Below the pieces are notes generated by a model. The model did no database searches. It saw only the letters and a program-made list of their open reading frames with translations, and had not been told where the DNA came from. Below are positions 24,924-33,863 of a stretch of 37,648 nt of DNA, in pieces. Source of the DNA: Caulobacteraceae bacterium (GTDB lineage: Bacteria > Pseudomonadota > Alphaproteobacteria > Caulobacterales > Caulobacteraceae); assembly GCA_019746095.1 (NCBI GenBank), contig JAIESL010000084.1, positions 1-37,648 of the forward strand, given 5' to 3'. The position numbers were made by a program, and so were the translations under genes. The first letter of the stretch is position 1; each line of letters starts with the position of its first letter.

Positions 24924-26007
24924 CGTCATTCTCCATCAAGTCCGCACGGCGAATCCCTGCCAGCGCGAGGTAGAGCGCCCCATAGGCCCGCCAGGGGTGC
25001 CAGCCCTGGGCGCGGACGGCGAGCGTTTCATCAACCAGCCGGTCGTTGGGCGCTTCCGCCCCGTCGTCCACCCAATCGCCCGGCAGCCTCAGCCCCGGCC
25101 GCGCGGCGACCAGCGGCTTCAGCGCCGCATCGGCCGACAGGTCGCGGCCGATGGCCTCGGGATCGGCCGACAGGTCGAACACCCGCCGCACCCGCGCCAA
25201 CACCCCCGGCAGGGCCTTCAGATCATCCGCCTCGACGCAGACCGAGACCCGTCCCGCCTCCGCCGGCTGGACCGTGACCGCGCCGTTCGCGCCGTCCACA
25301 TCCCGCGTCAGAACCCGCGACCACCGCCGCCCCTCGACCCTGTCGCCGCGTGACGTCAGGGCCGCGACCATGGCGTCCCAGTCATAGGGCGGACGGTAGG
25401 GCAGGCTCAGCCGCACCCCGCCTTCATGCAGCCGCTCGCCCCGCCGCCGCAGGGCCGAGGGCGGGCGGCCATACAGGGCCTGAAAGGTCTCGTTGAAGCG
25501 CCGCACACTGCCGAAGCCAGAGGCCAGCGCCACCTGGGCCATGCTGAGGTCGGTCTGGTGGATCAGGGCCTTGGCCAGCAGCACGCGCCGGGTCTGGGCC
25601 ACGCTGACCGGGGCGGCGCCCAGATGCTGACGGAACAGCCGCCGCAGGTGCCGCTCGCCGACGCCGAGCCGCCCGGCCAGGGCGTCGACATCGCCCTCAT
25701 CCAGCGCCCCCGCCTCGATCAGGGCCAGGGCCCGGCTGACGGTATTGGAGGTGCCCCGCCAGGCCCCCATGTCGGGCGCCGTTTCCGGACGGCAGCGCAG
25801 GCAGGCGCGGAAACCCGCCTCCTCCGCCGCCGCCGCCGAGACCACGAAAGACATGTTCTCCCGCTTCGGCGTCCGCGCCGGACAGACCGGGCGACAGTAG
25901 ATGCCCGTGGTCTTCACACAGCCGAAGAACCGCCCGTCGAACCGCGCATCCCGCGTCAGCACGGCGCGGTAGCAGGCCTCCTGATCGAGTTCGCCAGCGT
26001 TTTCCAT
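24904..26007 (-). CDS. Ada-type methylation sensor/AraC regulator with a glycosylase-core deletion
   Basis: 367 residues. Domains: Ada zinc domain (1-78) with Cys38, Cys42, Cys69 and Cys72 at the same numbers as E. coli Ada, Cys38 being the methylphosphotriester acceptor; an AraC-type helix-turn-helix (about 85-190); an AlkA N-terminal domain (about 198-305, LPYRPPYDWDAM... to ARPGLRLPGDW). In relatives an HhH-GPD glycosylase core of roughly 110 residues follows. Here LPGDW passes within about 25 residues to the C-terminal WHPWRAYGALYLAL segment. The HhH motif and catalytic Asp are missing. So it probably senses alkylation and activates genes but cannot remove 3-methyladenine. The frame is intact, with no stop or shift. 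Confidence 0.9.
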   Translation of the reverse strand: MENAGELDQEACYRAVLTRDARFDGRFFGCVKTTGIYCRPVCPARTPKRENMSFVVSAAAAEEAGFRACLRCRPETAPDMGAWRGTSNTVSRALALIEAGALDEGDVDALAGRLGVGERHLRRLFRQHLGAAPVSVAQTRRVLLAKALIHQTDLSMAQVALASGFGSVRRFNETFQALYGRPPSALRRRGERLHEGGVRLSLPYRPPYDWDAMVAALTSRGDRVEGRRWSRVLTRDVDGANGAVTVQPAEAGRVSVCVEADDLKALPGVLARVRRVFDLSADPEAIGRDLSADAALKPLVAARPGLRLPGDWVDDGAEAPNDRLVDETLAVRAQGWHPWRAYGALYLALAGIRRADLMENDDAKCAA

Positions 26008-26112
26008 GACCGCAGAATGAGCGCTGCGGCCATGGAAGTCTCGCGGTTTTCGGACATGAGAATGCCGGGCCGCGTCGGATCGGGAAGGCGGAGCCTTCTG
26101 ATCGCGGCCTGC

Positions 26113-27216
26113 TTACAGGCCCCGCGCCATCCGTCCGAGGTTGGCCAGGACACTGTAGGCCAGGCTCAGGGCCGAGAAGGCCAGGGCCCAGACCAGGACC
26201 ACCGACAGGGTCCCGGCCACGCCCGCCAGATCGCGCCCGCTGTCGCCGAGGGTCCGGAGGGTGTCGAAGTCCAGCAGGGTCCAGTCGCCGGCGATCCGCG
26301 CCGTCTCCTCGCCGCGCGTCAGGGTGAACCAGTGACCGGCCTCGAAGATCAGCCAGGTCAGCCACAGGCCGGCGCCGGCGATGACCATCCGGGCCGCCGC
26401 GCGCACGCGCACCGCATGCGGACGGACCAGGCTGGCCAGATCGACGGCCATCTGGGCAAAGGCATAGAGCAGGATCGGCCCGAACAGGATCGACCAGATC
26501 GGCGCGCCGCTGACCGAGGCATCCTCGCCGCGCAGTTCAACCGTCAACAGGCCGGGGAAATGCAGCACCCCGATCCACCACAGGACGAACATGCCGGTGG
26601 CGAGGAAGGAGAACAGATACTCCCCGCCCGGCCAGGCCCCGGGCTTGCGCCGGGGCATCCATGAGGTCTTCGCCGTCTCGGTGCCTGCCATCGACGCGCC
26701 CCAGGCCGCCGGGTCGGCCAGGCCGAAGGCCCCCAGGTCCTTGACCCGCCATTTCGTCAGCCAGGCCGGGCGAATGCCCTGGTGTTCGAAGATGGCGGCC
26801 GCGAGGGTCGCCGCCCCGATCAGGGTCAGTCCCGCGCCGAAGAAGCCGTGGAAGGCGTGGGCGATGTCCTGCCCGAAATTGTCCGAGCCTCCGATCACCC
26901 GGATGAACAGGGTCAGGGCGAAGACCGCCGCCAGCACCATCAGCCCGGCCTTCACCCCGAACAGCCAGTAGGGAAACAGCTCCGGCCCGACCAGGGAGTC
27001 CGGTCCCTTGCGGTAGCGGGCGGCCACGACCAGCGGATGGCCGATCTCGCGCAGGATCGCCTCCTGCTCGTCCTCGGTCAGGGCGCGGCCCAGCGTCTCC
27101 TCCTTCGCCTCGAACCGGCTCAGGATCAGGTCACGCAGTTCGGCGGTGATGTCGGCCCGCTCGTCCTGCGGCAGTTGCGCGGCGACGGCGTTCAGATAGC
27201 GGTCAATCAGGTCCAT
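26113..27216 (-). CDS. HAAS-domain membrane protein
   Basis: 367 residues. The N-terminal helical region (1-75, MDLIDRYLNAVAAQLP...ILREIGHP) is a HAAS-type domain (DUF1700-like), usually found on proteins paired with PadR regulators. Six or so membrane helices follow (about 85-360). It starts 24 bp after the padR stop, so the pair forms an operon. In known pairs the HAAS protein is controlled by the PadR partner and affects membrane or export functions; the exact role is unknown. Confidence 0.82.
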   Translation of the reverse strand: MDLIDRYLNAVAAQLPQDERADITAELRDLILSRFEAKEETLGRALTEDEQEAILREIGHPLVVAARYRKGPDSLVGPELFPYWLFGVKAGLMVLAAVFALTLFIRVIGGSDNFGQDIAHAFHGFFGAGLTLIGAATLAAAIFEHQGIRPAWLTKWRVKDLGAFGLADPAAWGASMAGTETAKTSWMPRRKPGAWPGGEYLFSFLATGMFVLWWIGVLHFPGLLTVELRGEDASVSGAPIWSILFGPILLYAFAQMAVDLASLVRPHAVRVRAAARMVIAGAGLWLTWLIFEAGHWFTLTRGEETARIAGDWTLLDFDTLRTLGDSGRDLAGVAGTLSVVLVWALAFSALSLAYSVLANLGRMARGL

Positions 27217-27240
27217 GGCTTTTCCCCTTCAGCCAGAAAT

Positions 27241-27570
27241 TCACAGGATCTTGTCGAGCGAGGCGTTGATCCCCCGCCACTCGTCGGTCAGGGCGGCCAG
27301 CATCGAGACGCCGCCCGGCGACAGGACGTAGAAGCGCTTCTTCCGCTTCTCCTCCTCGCGCCATTCGCTGTTCAGCAGCCCCTGGCTCTCCAGCCGGCGC
27401 AGCAGCGGATAGAGGGTCGATTCCTCCATCTCCAGCCCGTCGGCGGCCAGGGCCTGACGCAGGGTGTAGCCGTAGCGTTCGGTCCGGAGGCAGGCGAGCA
27501 CCGCCAGCACCAGCGACCCGCGCCGCAGCTCCAGCCGCATCGATTCATAGAGGTCCGGATCGAGGCTCAT
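27241..27570 (-). CDS. PadR-family transcriptional regulator
   Basis: 109 residues with a winged helix: RRGSLVLAVLACL...YGYTLRQAL, MEESTLYPLLRRLESQGLLNSEW and KKRFYVLSPGG, then a short C-terminal helix. This is the small PadR class that pairs with HAAS membrane proteins. Start at ATG 27570, chosen because AGGGAAG lies upstream; the open frame upstream runs into the operator. Likely represses its own operon through the repeats at 27593-27634. Confidence 0.92.
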   Translation of the reverse strand: MSLDPDLYESMRLELRRGSLVLAVLACLRTERYGYTLRQALAADGLEMEESTLYPLLRRLESQGLLNSEWREEEKRKKRFYVLSPGGVSMLAALTDEWRGINASLDKIL

Positions 27571-27592
27571 GCCGCTTCCCTGCATCTCACAT

Positions 27593-27638
27593 AGTGTGTG
27601 ACACACAGTGTATGCGACATACTGTATGAGGGAGTCAA
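27593..27638 (-). promoter_or_regulatory. padR promoter with three 14-bp repeats
   Basis: Three head-to-tail units at exactly 14-bp steps (plus strand): AGTGTGTGACACAC at 27593, AGTGTATGCGACAT at 27607 and ACTGTATGAGGGAG at 27621. Inside are the palindromes GTGTGT-G-ACACAC (27594-27606) and ATAC-T-GTAT (27619-27627). On the minus strand TTGACT (27638-27633) is a good -35, with -10-like GCATACA about 17 bp on, so the repeats cover the promoter. Confidence 0.6.
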
Positions 27639-27655
27639 TACACACGCCACCCGGC

Positions 27656-27679
27656 ATCCTCGGGCTTGACCCGAGGATC
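27656..27679. repeat. Palindromic intergenic repeat, copy 1
   Basis: ATCCTCGGG-CTTGA-CCCGAGGAT plus one base: a 9-bp perfect stem with a 5-nt loop. It is the reverse complement of the copy at 27761. Short palindromes of this kind recur in alphaproteobacterial genomes. Confidence 0.75.
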
Positions 27680-27760
27680 AGAGGCCCTTGGCGGTCCGGT
27701 TGACGGTGTCGGCCCTGAGAACGTGCCCGTGCGGCCTTGATCGAGCACCGGACGGTCTGG

Positions 27761-27785
27761 TCCTCGGGTCAAGCCCGAGGATGAC
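27761..27785. repeat. Palindromic intergenic repeat, copy 2 (inverted)
   Basis: TCCTCGGG-TCAAG-CCCGAGGA followed by TGAC, inverted relative to copy 1. The two copies bracket an 81-bp unique segment between padR and the SDR gene. It may also form a terminator-like structure after the SDR gene, which ends at 27804. Confidence 0.75.
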
Positions 27786-27803
27786 GAAGGCGGTGCGGGG
27801 GCG

Positions 27804-28502
27804 TCACGCCGGTATGCGCGCGCCGTCCCAGGCGAAGACGCCGCCGCTGTCCGCGGGCGTCAGACCGTCGATCACCGCCAGCAGCCGTTCCGCCGAATGT
27901 TCGGCCGTGAACAGCTTCCCGGGCTTTACGCCCTTCTGGAACGGCGCGCTCAGGCCGGTGTCGACGGTCCCGGGATGCAGGCCCGCGACCACCGCCTGCG
28001 GATGGCTGCGGCCCAGCTCGACCGCCAGATTGCGCAGGATCATGTTCAGGGCCGCCTTGGAGGCGCGATAGCTGTGCCAGCCGCCCAGCCGGTTGTCCCC
28101 GATCGACCCGACCCGCGCCGACAGGGCCGCGAACACCGCCCGCCGGTCACGCGGCAGCAGGGGCAGGAAATGCTTCGCGACCAGCGCCGGCCCGACGGCA
28201 TTGATCCGGAAGTCGCGCAACAGATGGTCCGCGTCGAGCGCCCGCCAGCTGCGCTCCGGCTCATACCCGTGGTGCAGCACTCCCGTGGCGACGAACACCA
28301 ACGCGGGGGCCGGCCCTTCGGCCAGGCGCGCGGCGGCGGCGGCGATCGAGGCCTCGTCCTCCAGATCGAACCCCGTGCCCGCGCGCGACAGGGCATGCAC
28401 CACCGCAAACCGCCCGGACGCCTCCAGCTGCCCCGCGACCGCAGCCCCGATCCCGCCTGATGCGCCGATTACGACCGCAGCCTGATCTCTTGAGTCCGTC
28501 AT
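27804..28502 (-). CDS. Short-chain dehydrogenase/reductase family protein
   Basis: 232 residues with a Rossmann fold. The NAD(P) motif is GASGGIGAAV near the N-terminus; an FRINAVGP segment, a Ser in ALSARVGS and the catalytic YRASK follow. It resembles C-factor/CsgA-like SDRs. Start at ATG 28502, which begins MTDSRDQAAVVIGAS; the longer frame has no support. Substrate unknown. It is divergent from the URC genes and shares their 178-bp upstream region. Confidence 0.88.
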   Translation of the reverse strand: MTDSRDQAAVVIGASGGIGAAVAGQLEASGRFAVVHALSRAGTGFDLEDEASIAAAAARLAEGPAPALVFVATGVLHHGYEPERSWRALDADHLLRDFRINAVGPALVAKHFLPLLPRDRRAVFAALSARVGSIGDNRLGGWHSYRASKAALNMILRNLAVELGRSHPQAVVAGLHPGTVDTGLSAPFQKGVKPGKLFTAEHSAERLLAVIDGLTPADSGGVFAWDGARIPA

Positions 28503-28590
28503 TCCGCGATCAGTCGGCCTCTCCCGCCCGGGGTCAAGGCGGCACGCCGACATCGGGCGTTATGCCTCAGCCGTCGCCCCCGAACGGTCT

Positions 28591-28609
28591 TGTCCACAAC
28601 CACTGGACA
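28591..28609 (+). promoter_or_regulatory. Candidate operator of the URC operon
   Basis: A perfect inverted repeat TGTCCA-N7-TGGACA in the divergent region between the SDR gene and the URC genes, about 70 bp before the ATG at 28681. It could bind a dimeric regulator; no regulator gene is adjacent. Confidence 0.4.
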
Positions 28610-28680
28610 GGGAGTCCCATCGGGTGTGTCCTGCGGAGTCCGGCGCAAGAAAAACAACAAGCCGGTTCGAGCGAGGAACC

Positions 28681-29934
28681 ATGTCCAATCGTCCGAGCCA
28701 TATCCGGCTCAACTCCCACCCCGGCGCGGGGACCGACAGCCGCTTCCCGATCCACTGGGGTGCCGCCACCGCGAAGGAACGCGGGCCCGTCATCGGCACG
28801 GTGAATTCCGGCAGCGACCGCAACGCCATCGGCGCCCACGGCGGGGCCTATTCCGTCTATCGCGCGCTCGCCGTGTCATCCGGGGCCATGGCCGCCAACA
28901 ACCGGCCGGACCTGACCAACACATCCCCGACCACCGCCATGGGTCCCTTCCCGCAGTGGACCGACGCCTCGAAGATCGTCTCGCTCGATCCCTGGGGCGC
29001 GCGCGTCGCCGAGGATTTCGCCGGTGAACTGGCGGAGGGCATCGATATCCGCCCGACCATCGCCGTCACCCGAGCCCGCCTCCAGCTGGGCGAGATCGTC
29101 GAGGCCATTGCCGCGGGCCGGCTCAAGGCCGACGGCCAGATCGTGCATGACAGCGGCGACGTCGCCGTGACCAAGGCCGCCATCGATCCGGTCTGGTACC
29201 TGCCCGGCATCGCCGACCGCTTCGGCGTCACCGAGACGGCCCTGCGCCGCACCCTGTTCGAACAGACCGGCGGCATGTACGCCGACCTCGTCACCCGGCC
29301 GGACATCAAGGTCTTCCTGCCGCCGATCGGGGGCATCACCCTCTACATCTTCGGCGACCCGGCCGCGATCGCCGACCCGAACCGCCGCCTGACCTGCCGG
29401 GTGCACGACGAGTGCAACGGCTCGGACGTCTTCGGCTCCGACATCTGCACCTGCCGCCCCTATCTGACCCACGGCATCGAGGAGTGTATCCGCGAGGCCC
29501 AGGACGGCGGGGCGGGCCTGATCGCCTATAACCGCAAGGAGGGCCGGGCCCTCGGGGAGGTAACGAAGTTCCTCGTCTACAACGCCCGCAAGCGCCAGCC
29601 GGGCGGCGACCAGGCGGCCACCTATTTCGAGCGGACCGAATGCGTCGCCGGCGTGCAGGACGCCCGCTTCCAGCAACTGATGCCGGACATCCTGCACTGG
29701 CTGGGCATCACGAAGATCGACCGTTTCGTCTCCATGTCCAACATGAAGCACGACGCCCTGACCGCATCCGGCATCGAGATCGGTGAGCGGGTGCCCATCC
29801 CCGACTATCTCGTTCCGCCCGACGCCTCGGTCGAGATGGAGGCCAAGAAGGCCGCCGGCTATTTCACCCCCGACGCGCCGCCGTCGGCGGAAGACCTGAC
29901 CCGCGTGGTGGGCCGCGACCTTGAGCAGTTCTGA
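28681..29934 (+). CDS. GTP cyclohydrolase II-like URC1/urg1 protein
   Basis: 417 residues. The C-terminal two thirds resemble GTP cyclohydrolase II. The zinc ligands Cys245-x10-Cys256-x-Cys258 (HDECN...DICTC) have the spacing of E. coli RibA, and RKEGRALG (285-292) stands for the catalytic RQEGRGIG. An extra region of about 200 residues comes first, which riboflavin RibA lacks. With DUF1688 and UPRT genes next to it, this is the URC1 (Lachancea) / urg1 (fission yeast) type needed for uracil breakdown, not riboflavin synthesis. GAGGA precedes the ATG at 28681. Its 3' end overlaps the next gene by 14 bp. The true reaction is not established. Confidence 0.9.
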   Translation: MSNRPSHIRLNSHPGAGTDSRFPIHWGAATAKERGPVIGTVNSGSDRNAIGAHGGAYSVYRALAVSSGAMAANNRPDLTNTSPTTAMGPFPQWTDASKIVSLDPWGARVAEDFAGELAEGIDIRPTIAVTRARLQLGEIVEAIAAGRLKADGQIVHDSGDVAVTKAAIDPVWYLPGIADRFGVTETALRRTLFEQTGGMYADLVTRPDIKVFLPPIGGITLYIFGDPAAIADPNRRLTCRVHDECNGSDVFGSDICTCRPYLTHGIEECIREAQDGGAGLIAYNRKEGRALGEVTKFLVYNARKRQPGGDQAATYFERTECVAGVQDARFQQLMPDILHWLGITKIDRFVSMSNMKHDALTASGIEIGERVPIPDYLVPPDASVEMEAKKAAGYFTPDAPPSAEDLTRVVGRDLEQF

Positions 29935-31161
29935 AGCCCGGCAGGCGCGCAGCCTGCTCAATGCCGCCGCCGTCCGCGAACGGGCCGATGAGATGCTGGC
30001 CATCGGCGTCGCCGGCGGCCTCGATCACTGGACCGTCGACCTCGACCGGCTGCCGGAGACGGCGAGATACGTCGCCGCCGTGATCCGCGACCAGTATCCG
30101 ACCCTGGCCGTGCCCTTCCACGCCCGCTGGCGGCATTTTGCCGTCGACGGCGTCGATCTCTGGGGCCCGGTGGCCGAGGCCCGGGACTGGCTCGATCCCG
30201 CCTCACGGGCGCGGACGGAGTTCGATCTGGCCATCGTCTCCGTCCTGCTGGACGCCGGTGCCGGACCGGGCTGGTCCTATGAAGATGCCCGCACCGGCCG
30301 GACCCTGACCCGGTCCGAGGGGCTCGCCATCGCCTCCCTGCGGATGTTCGAGGCCGGGGCCTTTTCCATCACCGAGGACGATCCCTGGCGCGTCGACGCC
30401 GTGGCCCTGACCTTCCTCACCGCCGCCGATCTGGCCCGGGGGTTCCAGGTCTCGGAGGGGAATCCGCTGGTCGGGCTGGAAGGCCGCGCCGCCCTGCTGC
30501 GCCGGCTGGGTCAGGCCTGTCTCGCCGAGCCCGACCTGTTCGCCCTGGAGGACGAGCCCCGTCCGGGCGGTCTGTTCGACGCCATGGTCGACCGTGCCGA
30601 CGGGGACGACCGCCTGCCCGCCCCCGTCATCCTCGAAGTCCTGCTCGAAGCCCTCGGCCCGGTCTGGCGCGACCGGCTGAACCTCGGCGGGGTCGACCTC
30701 GGCGACTGCTGGCGGCATCCGGCCCTCAAACGCGACGACGACACCGACGGCCTCGTCCCGATCCACAAACTGTCCCAGTGGCTCAGCTATTCGCTGGTCG
30801 AACCGCTGCAGACCGCGGGCGTAGAGGTCTTCGATCTCGACGGCCTGACGGGCCTGGCCGAATACCGCAACGGCGGCCTGTTCATGGACCTCGGCGTCCT
30901 GACGCTGAAGGACCCCGCCGACGCCGCCAAACCGTGGCCGGTCAGTGATCCGCTGGTGGTCGGCTGGCGCGCCATGACCGTCGCCCTGCTCGACCGGATC
31001 GCCCCCCTGGTCCGCGCCGAACTGGGCGTCAGCGCCGGGGCCATGCCGCTGGCGAGTGTGCTGGAGGGCGGCACCTGGGCCGCCGGCCGCCGCGCCGCCG
31101 CCGAACGCAGGCCCGGCGGCGGACCGCCCCTGACCATTCTCTCCGACGGGACCGTATTCTG

Positions 31162-31162
<1 letters not shown>
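29921..31162 (+). CDS. URC4/urg3 family (DUF1688) protein
   Basis: 413 residues of the DUF1688 family, the counterpart of yeast URC4 and fission yeast urg3, which is required for growth on uracil as nitrogen source but whose chemistry is unknown. Seen: the family's N-terminal [24 protein letters not shown] and FHARWRHF, and a C-terminal [15 protein letters not shown]. No signal or membrane segment, so cytosolic. It starts with TTG inside the end of URC1, and its TGA stop overlaps the UPRT ATG by one base, so all three are translated in series. Confidence 0.9.
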
Positions 31163-31812
<650 letters not shown>

Positions 31813-31828
31813 CTCCGCCCCTCCGGCC

Positions 31829-31857
31829 TTGACGGACAGGCGCGTCAGCACTAGATC
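31829..31857 (+). promoter_or_regulatory. Housekeeping-type promoter of the ATP-grasp/LLM gene pair
   Basis: TTGACGG (31829-31835), 14 bp, ACTAGATC (31850-31857): one mismatch to the Caulobacter consensus TTGACGS-N10-14-GCTANAWC. It lies in the 102-bp gap after upp, with the start point about 50 bp before the ATG at 31915. Confidence 0.65.
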
Positions 31858-31914
31858 GGACCGGCGTCGAGACGGCCTCCCCGGAGTCCCGATGGCAGGG
31901 GTGGAGACGCGCGC

Positions 31915-32829
31915 ATGACGGACCTGGCGATCTTCTATGAGCATCCCGCCTGGTTCGAGCCGCTGTTCGCCGCGCTCGACCGCCGCGGCGTCGACTGGAC
32001 CAGGATCCACGCGGGCGACCATGTCTTCGACACCGGACCCGGCACCCCGCCCGCGCCCCTGATCTTCAACCGCATCGGCATGTCCGCCTTCCTGCGCGAG
32101 ACCGAGCATCCGATCTTCTACGCCCGCACCCTTTTCGATCACTGGGAGGGCCAGGGTGCCCGGGTCGTGAACGGCGCGGCGCTGGAAGTCGACACCTCCA
32201 AGGGCCGGCAGATTTCCCTGATCCGCCGCCTCGGCTACGGCGCGCCGGAGACGCGGATGGTGCACCGGGCGGCGGACCTGCCCAAGGCCGCCTCGGGCCT
32301 GCGCTTCCCGGTTCTGGTCAAGCCGGACATCGGCGGCTCGGGCGCGGGCATCCAGCGGTTCGACACGCCCGGGGAACTGGCCGAAGCGGTCGCCGCCGGT
32401 TCGGTGTCCATGGGCATCAACAGCTGCGCCCTGGTGCAGGAACATGCCCCGGCCCGTGACGGCCGCATCGTCCGGGTCGAGACCCTGAACGGCCGCTTCC
32501 TCTATGCCTGCAGCGTCGAGACCGGCGGCTTCGACCTGTGCCTCGCCGACGTCTGCATGGTCGCCCCGGGCAAGGCCTCGATCCAGATCGAGGCGATCAC
32601 CCCGCCGGCCGAGGTCATTGCCGCCGCCGAACACATCGCCCGCGCCTCGCAGATCGACGTCGGGGGCGTCGAATATCTGGTCGACGACCGCGACGGCTCG
32701 GTGAAATTCTACGACATCAACGCCCTGTCGAATTTCGTCGCTGATCCGGTGACGGTCCTCGGCTTCGACCCCCATGACAGACTGATCGACGACCTCGTCG
32801 ACCGGATCAACGCCGGAAAGGCCGCCTGA
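31915..32829 (+). CDS. ATP-grasp (RimK-like) ligase
   Basis: 304 residues with a pre-ATP-grasp domain (1-90) and an ATP-grasp fold. Seen: ATP-binding VLVKPDIGGSGAGI (133-146), LVQEHAPARDGRIVRVETLNG, and the Mg-site region GVEYLVDD...YDINALSNF (251-274). Members form carboxylate-amine or related bonds through an acyl phosphate. The substrate is unknown. GGAG lies 8 bp before the ATG. It overlaps the LLM monooxygenase gene by one base (TGATG) and follows the URC genes. A RimK-like ligase adding an amino acid to a small metabolite is a fair guess. Confidence 0.85.
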   Translation: MTDLAIFYEHPAWFEPLFAALDRRGVDWTRIHAGDHVFDTGPGTPPAPLIFNRIGMSAFLRETEHPIFYARTLFDHWEGQGARVVNGAALEVDTSKGRQISLIRRLGYGAPETRMVHRAADLPKAASGLRFPVLVKPDIGGSGAGIQRFDTPGELAEAVAAGSVSMGINSCALVQEHAPARDGRIVRVETLNGRFLYACSVETGGFDLCLADVCMVAPGKASIQIEAITPPAEVIAAAEHIARASQIDVGGVEYLVDDRDGSVKFYDINALSNFVADPVTVLGFDPHDRLIDDLVDRINAGKAA

Positions 32830-33863
32830 TGCGATACGGATACTGGGCGCCCGTCTTCGGCGGCTGGCTGCGCAACCACCCCGAAGAGGACGGCGCGGCC
32901 TCCTGGGAGTCGATGTCGCGGCTGGTGAAACGCTCGGAAGAGATCGGCTACGACCTCACCCTGATCGCCGAGCTGAACCTGAATGACATCAAGGGCGTCC
33001 AGGCCCCGGCGCTGGACGCCTGGTCGACCGCGGCGGCGCTGGCGGCGGTCACCCGATCGATCGAGCTGATGGTGGCCGTGCGCCCGAACTTTCATCAGCC
33101 CGCACTGTTCGCCAAGGCTGCCGCCAACATCGACAACATCGCCGGCGGGCGGCTGGCCCTGAATGTGGTGTCCTCCTGGTGGGCGAAGGAGGCGACCAGC
33201 TACGGCCTCCAGTTCGACGAGCATGACGACCGCTACGCCCGCACCTCGGAATGGCTCCAGGTCGTCGACGGCCTGTGGCGCGAGCCGCAGTTCAGCTTCT
33301 CGGGTCGCTACTACAACCTCGACCAGGCCATTGTGGAGCCCAAGCCGGTCGCCCGGCCCCGCCCGGTCATCTACGCCGGCGGCGAGAGCGATGCGGCCAA
33401 GACCATGATCGCCCGCCAGTGCGACGCCTATGTCATGCATGGCGACACGCCCGAGCACATCAGGCTCAAGATCGCCGACATGCGCGAGCGCCGCGAACGC
33501 GAGGGCCTGCCGCCGATGCAGTACGGCATGGCCGCCTATGCCATCGTCCGCGACAGCGAGGCCGAGGCCCAGGCCGAACAGGCCCGGATCACCACCATCC
33601 CCGGACTCGAGACCGGGGCACCCCCGCCGGGCTTCGCCAATTTCGACCAGTGGCTGTCCGGCACCCAGCTGGAGCGGGAGCTCAAGATCCAGGAGTATTC
33701 GGTCTCCAACCGCGGGCTGCGGCCCCAGCTGGTCGGCACACCGGAACAGATCGCCGAACGGGTCGAGGCCTATGAGGACGCCGGGCTCGACCTCCTCCTC
33801 CTGCAGATGAGCCCGCAGGAGGAGGAGATGGAGCGGTTCTCCGCCCAGGTGATCAGGCCCTAG
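32829..33863 (+). CDS. LLM-class flavin-dependent monooxygenase
   Basis: 344 residues of the bacterial luciferase-like (TIM barrel) family, nearest in pattern to the SsuD/SfnG/RutA-type FMNH2-dependent monooxygenases. Seen: FGGWLRN, LIAELNLNDIKG, LMVAVRPNFHQPALFAKAAANIDNIAGGRLALNVVSSWW, EHDDRYARTSEWL and a C-terminal LVGTPEQIAERV. RutA, of the same superfamily, opens the uracil ring with flavin and O2, which makes this gene notable next to a uracil-catabolic cluster. Its TAG stop interlocks as CTAG with the convergent peptidase gene. Needs a flavin reductase partner, not seen here. Confidence 0.9.
   Translation: MRYGYWAPVFGGWLRNHPEEDGAASWESMSRLVKRSEEIGYDLTLIAELNLNDIKGVQAPALDAWSTAAALAAVTRSIELMVAVRPNFHQPALFAKAAANIDNIAGGRLALNVVSSWWAKEATSYGLQFDEHDDRYARTSEWLQVVDGLWREPQFSFSGRYYNLDQAIVEPKPVARPRPVIYAGGESDAAKTMIARQCDAYVMHGDTPEHIRLKIADMRERREREGLPPMQYGMAAYAIVRDSEAEAQAEQARITTIPGLETGAPPPGFANFDQWLSGTQLERELKIQEYSVSNRGLRPQLVGTPEQIAERVEAYEDAGLDLLLLQMSPQEEEMERFSAQVIRP

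Noticed and set aside
26084..26098. GAAGGC-GGA-GCCTTC hairpin downstream of the HAAS gene
   Set aside because: Only 6 bp of stem and no T tract on either strand; too weak to call a terminator.
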